Assembly (NCBI GenBank): GCA_024278955.1
Contig: JAJRSE010000051.1
Span: 124,001-188,000 of the forward strand
DNA length: 64,000 nt
Source of the DNA: Planctomycetota bacterium
GTDB lineage: Bacteria > Planctomycetota > Planctomycetia > Pirellulales > Lacipirellulaceae
Reading direction: 5' to 3'
The translations under genes were made by a program, and so were the position numbers. Below the pieces are notes generated by a model that did no database searches, had not been told where the DNA came from, and saw only the letters and a program-made list of their open reading frames with translations. How positions within the stretch are numbered: the first letter of the stretch is position 1; each line of letters starts with the position of its first letter. Shown here one piece after another: positions 35,901 through 44,815 of the stretch.

Positions 35901-37030
35901 GGATTGCGTTGGAATGTAGCGATGCCGATGCACACCTGATTTTGAGCGACGAAAATACGGCGGCTCGGCTGCTCAGCCGGCCTGGGGAAGCAATTTATAA
36001 CGATCAGAATGGGTTGGTCGAGGGCAACAGTTCGTTTCAGATTGCGTGGTTGCCAGAACCTCAGCGTCAAAAGTACTTGGCGACGATTCGCGAGCATCAC
36101 CAAGCGAGCGGTGCGACGGTTGAACCGGCGATCGTGTTTGAGGGCAACATGCGTGCGAATCCGCTGGACAACGAAGCGTTGGTCGCGTCGATTGAACAGA
36201 AACGGGACGGAGAAATCCGAGAGCCGACAATTTGGTTGGGTTCGGCAGTCAGGATCGAGCCGCCGACGCAGATTGCTTTGCGGCGGCAGGGAGGAAACCA
36301 TTTGCTCGTGGTGGGGCAGGACGAGACGTCGGCAATCGGCGTGTTGTCGACCTCGGTTGTGGCCTTAGCTGCGCAGCACGGAAGCAAGCCGTCGGCAATT
36401 ACGATACTCGATGGTTCGCGTCCCGAATCGTCGGAGCAAGGAGTTTGGTCGACGGTTGTCGAAGCATTGCCACATGCTACCTGTGTGAGCGAACTTCGAG
36501 AGGCTTCGGCGGCCGTGGCAGCGTTGGCCGAGGAAGTGGTGCGCCGCAGCGAGTCGCCTGACTCGCAAATGGTGCCCCACTATTTGGTGATTCACGACTT
36601 GGCGCAGTTTCGCGATTTACGACAGACCGAAGAGGACTTTAGCTTTTCGTCTTCGTTGATGGCAGAGAAGGGAGGAGCCGGCGGCAAGAAGCTACCGCTT
36701 GATAAGCAGTTCCGCAATCTATTGCGAGAAGGCCCGGCGGTTGGTGTTCATGTGCTACTTTGGTGTGATTCGCACAACAGCTTGACGCGGTTTGTGGATC
36801 GGTTGACGATGCGAGAATTTGATTATCGCGTGGCGCTGCAAATGAGTTCGGTTGATTCGACGAGCCTGATCGATTCGGCTGCGGCAAGCCGACTGGGAGA
36901 GCATCGGGCGATTTTCTATCGCGACGACTTGGGAACGCAGGTAAAGTTCCGGCCTTATGGCCGGCCTACTCCGAAGTGGCTTACTTGGGTAGACGAACAA
37001 CTTGCCGAAGAGAAGCTGGCTTCGCGTTAG
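32996..37030 (+). CDS. EssC/EccC-like FtsK-SpoIIIE ATPase with coiled-coil N-terminus
   Basis: A 1344-residue protein: long coiled coil (~1-200), two membrane helices (~225-265, PIGWFVFACVLAIVPLGWL then PPAALVSGVLLAGIGYLVL), second coiled coil (~275-410) and three ATPase-like modules. Module 1 (~480-710) has no Walker A (ITASGEGRAAAVEMM). Module 2 is intact, with GKTGSGKS at 770-777 and RILLVVDEFQE (Asp911-Glu912). Module 3 (~1100-1330) is degenerate (LLVVGQDETSAIG). Three tandem FtsK modules next to two membrane helices are the EccC/EssC plan for type VII export. A ~37-residue repeat-derived insert lies between the Walker motifs. ATG 32996 has no clear ribosome site. Two nearby WXG100-size genes support the secretion reading; FHA domains and EccB/D partners were not seen. 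Confidence 0.82.
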   Translation: MPFRLSTRRQLELMQQLQQVADSRATLEASTSAALQEELAASEREKRRSTEKLEQESSQLRHDLENKYASTKREASEGCENTQHELRQKNAEQVRLVEKTYQRAALTIERRKKESEWQALAVFDAAKDEPQKLLDEAGKRLHVRMLQVEGLERDAKTLLTMRRLAATEESEEVLAASASEDECDDLSTSENRLQEAISELHREVLGFQSQMLSSVLLEGTRPIGWFVFACVLAIVPLGWLTGWNHWLWPPAALVSGVLLAGIGYLVLGRRAQRQSLEHFSLIRSLLGNTRRVEKEVRNRAEARSRQLAQEIDQTKQQDLTAAKEQRDREQAAVEAQRDEKLGKLIAELQAEIQQSQEKCDQKIAAADAEFPPRLDQLAEQRKSSAKANAEEYEQRITEAKTAQKSAWASLAESWREGFRKISGELGEMCEVCEQLFPDWSVTEWDEWARPTDPPAAIQFGRCRLPLSSVKNGVSGDPRLVPKQTELELPALITLDEQPRMVITASGEGRAAAVEMMQATMLRFLTAMPAGKLRFTIIDPSALGENFATFMHLADYDEQLVGKRIWTDSRQIDERLSLLSNHMEKVLQKYLRNEFETIHDYNRQAGEVSEPYHVLVVANFPSGLSDASIRKLTTIATTGPRCGVYTLMSVDDQLKLPNEFNFEQLLSGAVHLKWVKDRLVWQYPLYEKLPLELDRLPPRESLNNLFRQAGLESREASRVEVPFEVVAPSEEKIWSGSTARELVVPVGRAGAKELQSVRLGLGTSQHMLIAGKTGSGKSTLLHALITNAALYFSPQELELYLIDFKKGVEFKTYATGQLPHARVIAIESEREFGVSVLQRLDEELRRRGERFRELGVQDLAGYRRKRSEVGSEKLGNNHSKDKKAAGSTPPHLSPPTSHLLQDPMPRILLVVDEFQEMFVTDDKLSQDAALLLDRLVRQGRAFGIHVLLGSQTLAGAYSLARSTLGQMAVRIALECSDADAHLILSDENTAARLLSRPGEAIYNDQNGLVEGNSSFQIAWLPEPQRQKYLATIREHHQASGATVEPAIVFEGNMRANPLDNEALVASIEQKRDGEIREPTIWLGSAVRIEPPTQIALRRQGGNHLLVVGQDETSAIGVLSTSVVALAAQHGSKPSAITILDGSRPESSEQGVWSTVVEALPHATCVSELREASAAVAALAEEVVRRSESPDSQMVPHYLVIHDLAQFRDLRQTEEDFSFSSSLMAEKGGAGGKKLPLDKQFRNLLREGPAVGVHVLLWCDSHNSLTRFVDRLTMREFDYRVALQMSSVDSTSLIDSAAASRLGEHRAIFYRDDLGTQVKFRPYGRPTPKWLTWVDEQLAEEKLASR
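35585..35700. repeat. Intergenic-type repeat lying in frame inside the ATPase gene
   Basis: The left part GAGGTCAGAGGTCGGAAGTG and the right part CTCACCTCTCGCCTCCCACC, followed by TCCCACCTCTTG, are imperfect inverted repeats. They resemble the AGGT/ACCT-rich words that occur between genes in planctomycetes. They add a low-complexity stretch (residues ~863-902, with SEKLGNNHSKDKKAAGS then PPHLSPPTSH) without breaking the frame. Confidence 0.6.
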
Positions 37031-37038
37031 GGAGTGTC

Positions 37039-39402
37039 TCAACTACTCTGCAAAGCCAGCGTGTGCTCGCAATGTTCTAAGATCAACTCGGTAGTAGAGC
37101 GGCGGTCGGCAAATTGCGTGCTAAGAAATATGTGCCTGACAAGCGTCAGGCAGGTATACATCTCGATGGCCGATTGGCTACTGCTCCCTGGAAAAGACTG
37201 GTAGTGGTTGCATAAGTTGCGTTGAAACTCGTCATAGGTGCAGGGGTGACCATGAAGGCGCAAGCTGCGCTCGAGGAGGTGGCCGCAAAAGTTCCCTAGA
37301 TCGAGAGCGGGATCTCCTAGACAGTAAAGGTCATGGTCGAGCACGTAGAGGCGGTCTGAAGTAACAGCGATTTGATCGGGATAAAAATCGCGATGGATTC
37401 CCTTGGGCTCGCTTGCGGGAATCGACTCGGCCAGTTCTCGAGATGCCGAGAGAACGGCTGCGATTCGAGATTCAAGCCAAGGTGCATTGGCAACGACAAG
37501 AGGCAGCTTTTTTTCAAGTATCTGTAGCTCGTCCTCGCGAGAATGAACTCGTGTGGTCCGAACATCTGCCTGGTGCAATTTGTGTGTAGCCGTCGCAATT
37601 TGAGCAGCGATGGCTTCTTGTGTGGGGCCAAGCAAGACGTCCCAAGCACTTACGCCGGGAACACATTCTTGCAACCACATTTGGCAGGCGGATATCGTAC
37701 CAATGGGGCGGGCGACTGAGACTCCGTCTTTGCTTTCGTAGTGAAAACCGGTATCCCATAGCGACTTTTGCTGACGATAGCTTCGTCGGTGCTTACTCTT
37801 TGCATGTATCTTGCCAAGGACTGTGACGTCGGAATTGGCAAGAGGGCTTACACACGAGTATTCGATTAGGCATCGTCGACCAGGCTTGTGACGTATGACT
37901 CGAATGGAACGGATTTCTAGCGACGGGTCGCTGAAAGCCTGTTGGATCGTTGGAGCGATCTTTCGTCGAGCAAATTTCGGGTCGATCGCCTTCGATACGT
38001 TTACCAAACAACTATCTTCGCTCACGCCAAACGGATCGATCACCTCAATTCGCTGGGAGAGTTTTATAGGCGGCGCGGAATGTTGTTTCGGCTTAGCAAA
38101 AGGTGGAGGCTGCTTCGCGTTTCTCTCGATAATCGCGTTTGCTCGTTCAACAAGATTTTTGGTCTGACGAGGCCAATCGGGTTGTCGATACCGAAAGGGT
38201 TCGTGTGCTAATCGCAGCAAACCTGCGGCCAAGTAGGCTTGTGGGTTGCCGTGGGCCGTTGCGGTTGATTCCTCGAAGTACCCCGCGGTCAGCTCTTCGG
38301 ACAGCTGTTCGCAAAGACTTCTTCGCACCCGTCCCAGCAGGACTTCTCGCTCAAGATGGGCAAGGAAATTCCCGAGATCCTCGGCGGGATGGCCCATCGC
38401 AGCATTATCAAGATCGAGAATGGCAACCTTGCTCTCGTCCACAAGAAACTGTTGAGGATGGCAGTCGCCGTGGATCGCTACTTCAATCGGCTGCAACTGA
38501 GATAGTTGCTCAACGCATTTCTCCGAAACTGCATTCAGAAGATCTTTGACCGAGGGCAAGATAATTGCGAGATCGTCGGCAGACCGTTGGATTTTTTGCG
38601 TCTCTTCTTTCAGCGCGCGGCGAGGAAGCTTGGTTGTCTGCTGCGAATGGAGTTGGGCGAGTAGACGCCCTACCTTGTGAATTGTCTTGGCTGGTAACTG
38701 GGCCCTGGTGATCAGGCTTGCTAGCGACTCGCCTGGAAGCCAGCGATAGAGAACCGCCCGATGACGGTCGGAATGCCCGAGAGGGCGAGCAGTCGGAAAT
38801 CGGGCCAAAGAGCCTAACGACTTCGTGGCTCGGAGAGATTGGGCGTAAACTTTTTCGGAATGAAACTTGAGTACGGCCTTGGCTTGATTGCCGACATCAA
38901 GCCGAACGACTAAACGGCGTTCGGGTTTGTATCGGAGAAGCACCCAATCAGCTGATAGTAACTCGTGGTCGTCTTCTGGAGATAGTCGAGAAAGTATTCG
39001 TACTCGTCCTTCGCGAGTCGTCATCCCTTCGATCGAAGGCAACTCCTTGTCCGAGGGAAACGGCAAGATAACCACAGCCAGCTCGGGCACTAATATCGGA
39101 GCGAGGCAGTTTTCACCGTGTGCCTGTTTAACATTCTGAACCTTCGCCAGCTTGCTCTCGGCACAGACTCCGTATGCTGAGAGGTGAAAAGTGTGTACTC
39201 CGGTGCTTGTGTCGAGGGCAAAGGAGGCCAAGCAACTCGTGCGTGGTTTGTAGCGTAAATAAGTGCAGCAAGCAGCAGTTGCCTGTAGCTTGGGGAAATG
39301 CTTCGCGAAAAATTCCAGTGCCGCATCGTCGTCAAGAATGGTACTCAGCGCGGGCAGCTCTGAGTCGGCAGCGGCAATTTTTGCATCGTGAATATTTAGC
39401 AT
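37039..39402 (-). CDS. Double aminoglycoside-phosphotransferase-fold protein (APH-APH)
   Basis: A 787-residue protein containing two kinase-like APH domains. The first has VAIHGDCHPQQFLV (~310) and LDLDNAAMGHPAEDLGNF; the second has GIHRDFYPDQIAV (~670) and LDHDLYCLGDPALDLGNF. The Brenner motif of APH and choline kinases is HxDxxxxN; here both copies have Gln where Asn is expected, while both aspartates are kept. Each is preceded by a degenerate N-lobe (LRYKPRTSCLASF and IRHKPGRRCLIEYS). It could phosphorylate a sugar, amino alcohol or lipid head group. It is last in a glycan operon, 36 bases after a sulfotransferase gene, and converges with the ATPase gene with a 9-base gap. Confidence 0.8.
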   Translation of the reverse strand: MLNIHDAKIAAADSELPALSTILDDDAALEFFAKHFPKLQATAACCTYLRYKPRTSCLASFALDTSTGVHTFHLSAYGVCAESKLAKVQNVKQAHGENCLAPILVPELAVVILPFPSDKELPSIEGMTTREGRVRILSRLSPEDDHELLSADWVLLRYKPERRLVVRLDVGNQAKAVLKFHSEKVYAQSLRATKSLGSLARFPTARPLGHSDRHRAVLYRWLPGESLASLITRAQLPAKTIHKVGRLLAQLHSQQTTKLPRRALKEETQKIQRSADDLAIILPSVKDLLNAVSEKCVEQLSQLQPIEVAIHGDCHPQQFLVDESKVAILDLDNAAMGHPAEDLGNFLAHLEREVLLGRVRRSLCEQLSEELTAGYFEESTATAHGNPQAYLAAGLLRLAHEPFRYRQPDWPRQTKNLVERANAIIERNAKQPPPFAKPKQHSAPPIKLSQRIEVIDPFGVSEDSCLVNVSKAIDPKFARRKIAPTIQQAFSDPSLEIRSIRVIRHKPGRRCLIEYSCVSPLANSDVTVLGKIHAKSKHRRSYRQQKSLWDTGFHYESKDGVSVARPIGTISACQMWLQECVPGVSAWDVLLGPTQEAIAAQIATATHKLHQADVRTTRVHSREDELQILEKKLPLVVANAPWLESRIAAVLSASRELAESIPASEPKGIHRDFYPDQIAVTSDRLYVLDHDLYCLGDPALDLGNFCGHLLERSLRLHGHPCTYDEFQRNLCNHYQSFPGSSSQSAIEMYTCLTLVRHIFLSTQFADRRSTTELILEHCEHTLALQSS

Positions 39403-39438
39403 GATGTTTCAGGGGAAAAACGAACCGGGACACGCAGT

Positions 39439-40458
39439 TTACCAAGACTCGGGCAAACGCCAGCGTCCAGCGACTTCAGCGGCAAACTTTTGCTTGACAC
39501 TCTCGACTTCCTTGCGGACTTTGCTTGAGATTTTAGGATATGCTCGTTCGTAGCCTAGCTCGTCAAGTAGGTTGCCCGTTGCTGCTTCAAATTTTTCTAT
39601 GTCGTTGGCTTCCATTTGGGTACGCCAATCCCTTCTGCCAGGCGTCGGCGGAAGCCAAGCGGCATTGGTTGATAGCTGTTCTCCCAGCTGGGTCCGTCCT
39701 TCGTAGTAGCGTTCCATCGCCTCGACATGGGGTAGGCCAAGAAAGCTGGCAAGTTTTTTACACTCGACATCGGGATGAGCGATTAGGTCTTCGTATTTCA
39801 AGTCATAATAGAGATCATTGCCTAGGACATTTCCATCGCTGCGACCCATAGCTACGAGTGCTTTCCACCAAAACGCGGTGGTAACTAAAGGATCGATCTT
39901 CCAGGAGTTAAACTTCCCGGCAGCCTTATGTGCCATCCGCCAATTTTTCATCGAGAGCCAAACATCGCGTCCATCGCGGATGAGGTGGACGATGCGGGCT
40001 TCTGGCCATAGTTTGTGCAAGACCGGTAGCTTACGAACATAGGTGGGCGTTTTGTCGCCGACCAGCGGCTTTTTCTTACGACGTCCATAGTTGTCGAATA
40101 TCTGGCTGACCAAACTCGCGTAAGTTGCTTCTGGCTGCTCTTTTACTAGTTTGAGCAAGGCACTACGTTTGATCTTCATCTGGTCAAAGCGACGATGCTC
40201 GAACAGATATTCCACGAGTTTTTCGGTAACAAGCCCCTCCTCTGTGACGCCTTTTCTCTTCTCGTAGAAACGAGGGATCCAGTGCGTTTCGCGAGTAATG
40301 GCAACCCAAGGGTGCGCGTTGATCATTCGCTTCAACATCGTCGTACCAGAACGCGGTGAACCGACAAGGAAGACATAGGGATTAGGGAATTCCAAAGTCG
40401 ATGGGGAAAAGTCGAGTTGGCTACTCAAATTCATAAGACTGGGGGGAGAGGATGTCAT
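39439..40458 (-). CDS. Sulfotransferase (PAPS-dependent)
   Basis: A 339-residue sulfotransferase-family protein with the 5'-phosphosulfate loop YVFLVGSPRSGTTMLKRMI (~29-47) and the 3'-phosphate-binding segment VHLIRDGRDVWLSMKNW (~165-180). These bind PAPS, from which sulfate is moved to a hydroxyl or amine of a sugar, lipid or protein. It lies 5 bases after the ABC exporter gene, so it is part of the operon; with three glycosyltransferases present the acceptor is probably a glycan or glycolipid. No signal peptide, so it acts before export. ATG 40458 has AAGGTAAG upstream. Confidence 0.88.
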   Translation of the reverse strand: MTSSPPSLMNLSSQLDFSPSTLEFPNPYVFLVGSPRSGTTMLKRMINAHPWVAITRETHWIPRFYEKRKGVTEEGLVTEKLVEYLFEHRRFDQMKIKRSALLKLVKEQPEATYASLVSQIFDNYGRRKKKPLVGDKTPTYVRKLPVLHKLWPEARIVHLIRDGRDVWLSMKNWRMAHKAAGKFNSWKIDPLVTTAFWWKALVAMGRSDGNVLGNDLYYDLKYEDLIAHPDVECKKLASFLGLPHVEAMERYYEGRTQLGEQLSTNAAWLPPTPGRRDWRTQMEANDIEKFEAATGNLLDELGYERAYPKISSKVRKEVESVKQKFAAEVAGRWRLPESW

Positions 40459-40463
40459 GGGGC

Positions 40464-42290
40464 TTACCTTAGGGTTGGTTTTCGTTCGCCAGTTTGCGAA
40501 AAATAGAGATCAGCATACCGTCCTGCCTGATCGATCAGACTCTGATGGGACCCTGATTCGCAAATGCGTCCGTTTTCGAGGTAGAGAACCTCATCGGCAA
40601 CTGCTGCTTGTCGTAAATCGTGAGTTACGAGCAAAGTCGTGCGGCCAGCGGCCAGGTTTCTTAGCCCGAGACGCACTTCACGTTCATTTTTTTCGTCGAG
40701 GCCGACGGTCGGCTCATCGAGCAAAAGTAGCGGAGCATTGCGAACGGCTGCTCGAGCTATTGCGATACGTTGGCGCTGGCCATGCGACAAATTGACGGCT
40801 CGCTCTCCGAGGATGGTCTGGTAGCCCTGAGGTAACGATTCGATAAAGTGGTGGGCGTTTGCAAGTTTGGCCGCTTCGATGATTTGCGCCTGAGTTACGT
40901 CGGTTGCTCCGAGTGCGATGTTCTCGTAGACGTCGCCAGCGAAGAGAATCGTGTCTTGCAGGACAACGCTTATTTGCCCTCGTAGAGAACTTAGGGTCCA
41001 CCGGCGAATATCTTGGTCGTCAACTAGAATCGTCCCCTGCTGCGAATCATATAAGCGGAGCAAAAGGCTGAGTAATGTGGATTTGCCTGCACCAGAATCG
41101 CCGACCAGGGCAACAAAACGCCCGGGCTCAATTGTAAACGAGAGATTTTCGTAGACTGGTCTACCTGGTTCGTATCCGAAACGAATCTCAGAAAATTGAA
41201 GTTTCCCTTGAAACGTCGGTGCCTCCTGGGCATCAGGAGCATCCTGGACGTCGGGCGTTTCTTCGAGCAGCTCGACGATACGTTCGCCGGCTGCGGTGGC
41301 CTTTGCGATTCGGCCAGAGTACTTGGCAAAGTTCTGAATGGGTCGAAATCCACGTTTGAGGTAGGTGGCGAAGAGCAGCAGGGAAGTTGCTTCCAGCTCT
41401 CCTTTAATTGCCAACACGGCCCCGTACCACAAGACGCCAGCCATCGCTACGGCAGTGAGAATGTCGGTTGTACGTTCTAAACGGGCCGCAAGCCTGCGAG
41501 TTTTGACTCCCTCAGATAAACTTCGTTTATTCTCAGACGAGAAACTCTTATCAAAATGGCTCTCTAAAGAAAGAGCTTGGATAACCTTCACCGAGGCAAT
41601 TGCTTCGGAGGCAGTCACAGCCATTGCGCCTTCTCGCTGTCTTTGCTTTCGAGCGGCAGAATGAATTCGGCGTCCAAGTTTGATTGTCGACAACCAAAAG
41701 AGCGGGACAACGAGCATCGACAAGAGTGCCAACTGCCAGTTGAGGAGAAACATCACGCTAACCATCCCCACCAAAACTAGCGTGCTTCCCAACAGTGGCA
41801 ATAACGCCGAGACAGCCACATCTCGCATGAGTTTTATATCGCCGATCATACGCACCAGTAGATCGCCGCTACGAGCCTTGTCGTGGAACGATAGCGATAA
41901 CGCCTGTAGGTGACGGTACAACCTGCCGCGAATGCGTGTCATGACTCGGTTGCCTATTAGGGCAAAAGCGATTGTCTTGTAGTAATCGCTGGTTGCCCGG
42001 AGTGCGACAATTACGACCAAACTTAACGCCGTAAGTCCCAGCAAGGTCGAAGGTTCGAGGCTACTAAATCGCTCTAGGAAGTCCGTTTTCTTTGGGTTAT
42101 TCCAATGGAGAGCTTGATCCAGTACCAGCTTGAGTGGCCAGGGCTCTAGTATTCTAAGAACGACGCTGGACAAAAGTGCGACCATGGAACCGGCAATCAA
42201 TGCTTTCTCTTTGCGCAGCTCGGGCGAGAAGTGACGCATCACTTGCCGAAATCGGAAAAAGCTGTCGTTGACTGTTTTTGGTCGACCCAT
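40464..42290 (-). CDS. MsbA-like ABC exporter (fused permease and ATPase)
   Basis: A 608-residue half-transporter with six transmembrane helices in the first ~330 residues (e.g. LLGLTALSLVVIVALRA, LALLSMLVVPLFWLSTI) and a C-terminal nucleotide-binding domain with Walker A GDSGAGKST, the ABC signature LSHGQRQRIAIARA and Walker B LLLLDEPTVGLDE. Members of this group act as homodimers and flip lipids, glycolipids or oligosaccharide-lipids. The gene sits between a GT4 gene (9 bases) and the sulfotransferase (5 bases), which supports export of the glycan product of this operon. Cargo cannot be told from sequence. Confidence 0.9.
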   Translation of the reverse strand: MGRPKTVNDSFFRFRQVMRHFSPELRKEKALIAGSMVALLSSVVLRILEPWPLKLVLDQALHWNNPKKTDFLERFSSLEPSTLLGLTALSLVVIVALRATSDYYKTIAFALIGNRVMTRIRGRLYRHLQALSLSFHDKARSGDLLVRMIGDIKLMRDVAVSALLPLLGSTLVLVGMVSVMFLLNWQLALLSMLVVPLFWLSTIKLGRRIHSAARKQRQREGAMAVTASEAIASVKVIQALSLESHFDKSFSSENKRSLSEGVKTRRLAARLERTTDILTAVAMAGVLWYGAVLAIKGELEATSLLLFATYLKRGFRPIQNFAKYSGRIAKATAAGERIVELLEETPDVQDAPDAQEAPTFQGKLQFSEIRFGYEPGRPVYENLSFTIEPGRFVALVGDSGAGKSTLLSLLLRLYDSQQGTILVDDQDIRRWTLSSLRGQISVVLQDTILFAGDVYENIALGATDVTQAQIIEAAKLANAHHFIESLPQGYQTILGERAVNLSHGQRQRIAIARAAVRNAPLLLLDEPTVGLDEKNEREVRLGLRNLAAGRTTLLVTHDLRQAAVADEVLYLENGRICESGSHQSLIDQAGRYADLYFSQTGERKPTLR

Positions 42291-42299
42291 TTTTGTACG

Positions 42300-43535
42300 C
42301 TAGTAAGTTGGACGTTTTGTGAAGTGATTTTTGTGTCGTTGAAAGTGTGGGCGAGGGATTACCGAGTCGCTACTGCGGAGACTTTCTGTGATCTTTAGAA
42401 TTCGCGTCACGACGGCCTTCCAAGTGAACTTTCGGATTGCCAAATCTTGGGCTGCATTTCCCATTTGAACACGAATTCCGGGCTGTTGGCACATTTCGAC
42501 CAAAGCCTGAGCCAAAGCGAGGGTGTCTCCTGGGCGGTAGAGCAAGCCCGTTTCGCCATGGTTGATTATCTGAGGGATTTGGCCAATTTCGCTGGCGACG
42601 GTCGGGATTCCTGCTGCCATGTATTCAAACAACTTGAGCGGTGAAAAGTAAAAACTCTCTTGTGGCAAATAAGGGGCAACCGCAACATCCATCGAACCGA
42701 GCAGCGCCGGTATCTCGGACGGCAAGACCGCTCCGGTGAACTGAATTTTTTTCTCCACTCCTTCTTGGAGGTTTGCTGCCTGGCGTTCGAGCCTTTCTCG
42801 TTCTGGCCCATCGCCAACAATCAGCAAGCGTGCAGACGGCTCGCTTGCTGCCAGAATGCCGAAAGCTTCGAGGAGACTAGCAACTCCATGCCAAGGTTTA
42901 AGGGTACCGATAAATCCAATGGTGAACTCTTGTTGCTCAGGCGAAACCGTCGAGGCGGAGTTTACGCTAAAGCGATCGGTATCGACTCCGTTGGGGATGA
43001 CATGAACCTCTTCTGTGGTCCTCCGATGTTTGAAAACGTAATCGGTAACAGCCTCCGAGACGGCAAGTACCGCTCCGGCGGCAGACATCGTCCGGCGAGT
43101 TGCTTGTTCGGCACCGCCCCGATCGAAGAGAGTCCGGTACTGGGCTTGCTCTTCGATCAAAGGCGAGTTGGCTTCTAGTAGACTCGGAACTTTCCAATCC
43201 CGGGCATGCTCCATTGCGGCATAGGAGCCTAGTGAATACCGTTCGTACACCAAGTCGTAGGGCCCGTTGCTTTCTAAAGCTTTCGTCACGGTCTCATTGG
43301 CTGCCAGTAGGTCAGCTTCCCGTGAGTTGGCATTTTTTCTTTTCCCTAGTTTGATTTTATGAACGGCCAGGTTGCGCAAATCTTCAGGCGGTTCTCCTCC
43401 AAGACGCGTTGCAAACAGATCAACCTTGGCTCCGCGACGTAAGAACTCGCGTAGTACCTCCTGGACATGGACGGAACAACCCTTGCATCCGAAGACCGGG
43501 ACACCGGGGTCGCAACAGACATAGGCGATTCGCAT
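42300..43535 (-). CDS. GT4-family glycosyltransferase
   Basis: A 411-residue protein with the GT-B fold: N-lobe opening MRIAYVCCDPGVPVFGCKG, C-lobe with IGFIGTLKPWHGVASLLEAF and the nucleotide-sugar Glu motif SPLKLFEYMAAGIPTVASEIG. GT4 enzymes are retaining and usually use UDP- or GDP-sugars. ATG 43535 shares its first base with the stop of the upstream GT4 gene (TGATG), so translation is coupled; a longer frame to 43580 overlaps that gene. Donor and acceptor are unknown. One of three transferases in this operon. Confidence 0.9.
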   Translation of the reverse strand: MRIAYVCCDPGVPVFGCKGCSVHVQEVLREFLRRGAKVDLFATRLGGEPPEDLRNLAVHKIKLGKRKNANSREADLLAANETVTKALESNGPYDLVYERYSLGSYAAMEHARDWKVPSLLEANSPLIEEQAQYRTLFDRGGAEQATRRTMSAAGAVLAVSEAVTDYVFKHRRTTEEVHVIPNGVDTDRFSVNSASTVSPEQQEFTIGFIGTLKPWHGVASLLEAFGILAASEPSARLLIVGDGPERERLERQAANLQEGVEKKIQFTGAVLPSEIPALLGSMDVAVAPYLPQESFYFSPLKLFEYMAAGIPTVASEIGQIPQIINHGETGLLYRPGDTLALAQALVEMCQQPGIRVQMGNAAQDLAIRKFTWKAVVTRILKITESLRSSDSVIPRPHFQRHKNHFTKRPTY

Positions 43536-44815
43536 CAGACCACCTCCGCCAAAGATTGCCGCAGAGATTTTGGCTGACACTCAGAAAAAACTTTTCGCAA
43601 GCTTGCCGTATTGGTATGGATCGAGAATTCCTCTTCGATTAGCTGCCGTGCAGCCTTTGCAAGGCGGACTCGCAAATCGGCATCCGAAAACAGCTGTTGG
43701 ATTGCTTGGGCTAGTTGCTCTGGTTTTTTCTCTGGTACGAGTAAACCTGTTTTGTCATGCCATACCACCTCGGGAACGCCCGTTACGTAGGTCGAGAGGC
43801 AAGGCGTGCCTAGGGCCATCGACTCAAGTAGAATGGTGGGAAGACCATCGCGATCTCCGTTTGAGGCGGTGATGCAAGGAGCAACACAGACAGCCGCCTC
43901 GCGGATTGCACGATGCACTTCTTTCTGGGGGCGAGGCCCTGTCATCTCAATGTGCTGCTGAAGTCCCAAGTCGTCGATCTGCGTTTGGAGGGCAGCTTTC
44001 AAGTCTCCTCCTCCGATGATTGTGCATCGAAAATCAACTTGTGAATCAGCAAGCAAGGCACAAGCGTCGATTAAATCGGAAAACCCCTTTTTCTCGACCA
44101 GGCGTCCGACGGCCACAATTTCGCAAGGTCTTTCCTCAGGTGCCGAATAAGAATACGCATTGAGGTCTAAACCGTTGTAGATGCGGTGAATCCTCGATTG
44201 TGACTCAGGGAATCGCTCGCCAAGGTCCTCAACATTAAAGTCACTCACGGTAATCACGGCTGCGGCATCGGCAATCTTTCGGCCAAGCTGAGCCTCGTCG
44301 ACGTCCTTGTGAAAAATATCTTTGGCGTGGGCGGTAAAGGAGTATGGAATGCCTGTTAGTAGCGAGGTCAACCGAGCGACCGAAGCCGCGGTCGTTCCGA
44401 AATGGGCGTGAAGATGATCCACATCACGGACCTCGACTTGTCGAGCGAGCAACAAGGACTGATAGATTTCTACGGCCGAGTAACCCGTCGTTTCTGTTAG
44501 AACCGCTGATTTCAGAGGATGGTCAATGAAAAAAGCTTCTATTTCTTTCCAAAAAGTTTCAGCTTTGATGCCACCGTATCGCAGGTTAATTACGGACGCT
44601 CTGACATCGGCAATTGCGTGTTGAAAATGGGTATCGGTCGTCGGCCGTAAAGCGAAAATGTCAATATCGAGGCCCGACGCTTCATGGGCCAAGATTTCGT
44701 TGACGACAAATGTTTCTGAAAAACGTGGATATCGCTTGAGAATATATCCCACGCGACGAGGCCGAGCGGCATCGAATAACACGGAATTATCTTTACTCGG
44801 AAATTTCGATTTCAT
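43535..44815 (-). CDS. GT4-family glycosyltransferase, colanic-acid/EPS type
   Basis: A 426-residue GT-B transferase. The N-lobe has the RYPRFSETFVVNEI signature seen in colanic-acid-type (WcaL-like) and exopolysaccharide transferases, then DHLHAHFGTTAASVARL; the C-lobe has EIVAVGRLVEKKGFSDLIDA and NGDRDGLPTILLESMALGTP. ATG 44815 overlaps the upstream stop in an ATGA; GTG 44836 is the longer alternative. The family point suggests extracellular polysaccharide or glycolipid assembly. Second of three transferases in the operon. Confidence 0.9.
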   Translation of the reverse strand: MKSKFPSKDNSVLFDAARPRRVGYILKRYPRFSETFVVNEILAHEASGLDIDIFALRPTTDTHFQHAIADVRASVINLRYGGIKAETFWKEIEAFFIDHPLKSAVLTETTGYSAVEIYQSLLLARQVEVRDVDHLHAHFGTTAASVARLTSLLTGIPYSFTAHAKDIFHKDVDEAQLGRKIADAAAVITVSDFNVEDLGERFPESQSRIHRIYNGLDLNAYSYSAPEERPCEIVAVGRLVEKKGFSDLIDACALLADSQVDFRCTIIGGGDLKAALQTQIDDLGLQQHIEMTGPRPQKEVHRAIREAAVCVAPCITASNGDRDGLPTILLESMALGTPCLSTYVTGVPEVVWHDKTGLLVPEKKPEQLAQAIQQLFSDADLRVRLAKAARQLIEEEFSIHTNTASLRKVFSECQPKSLRQSLAEVV

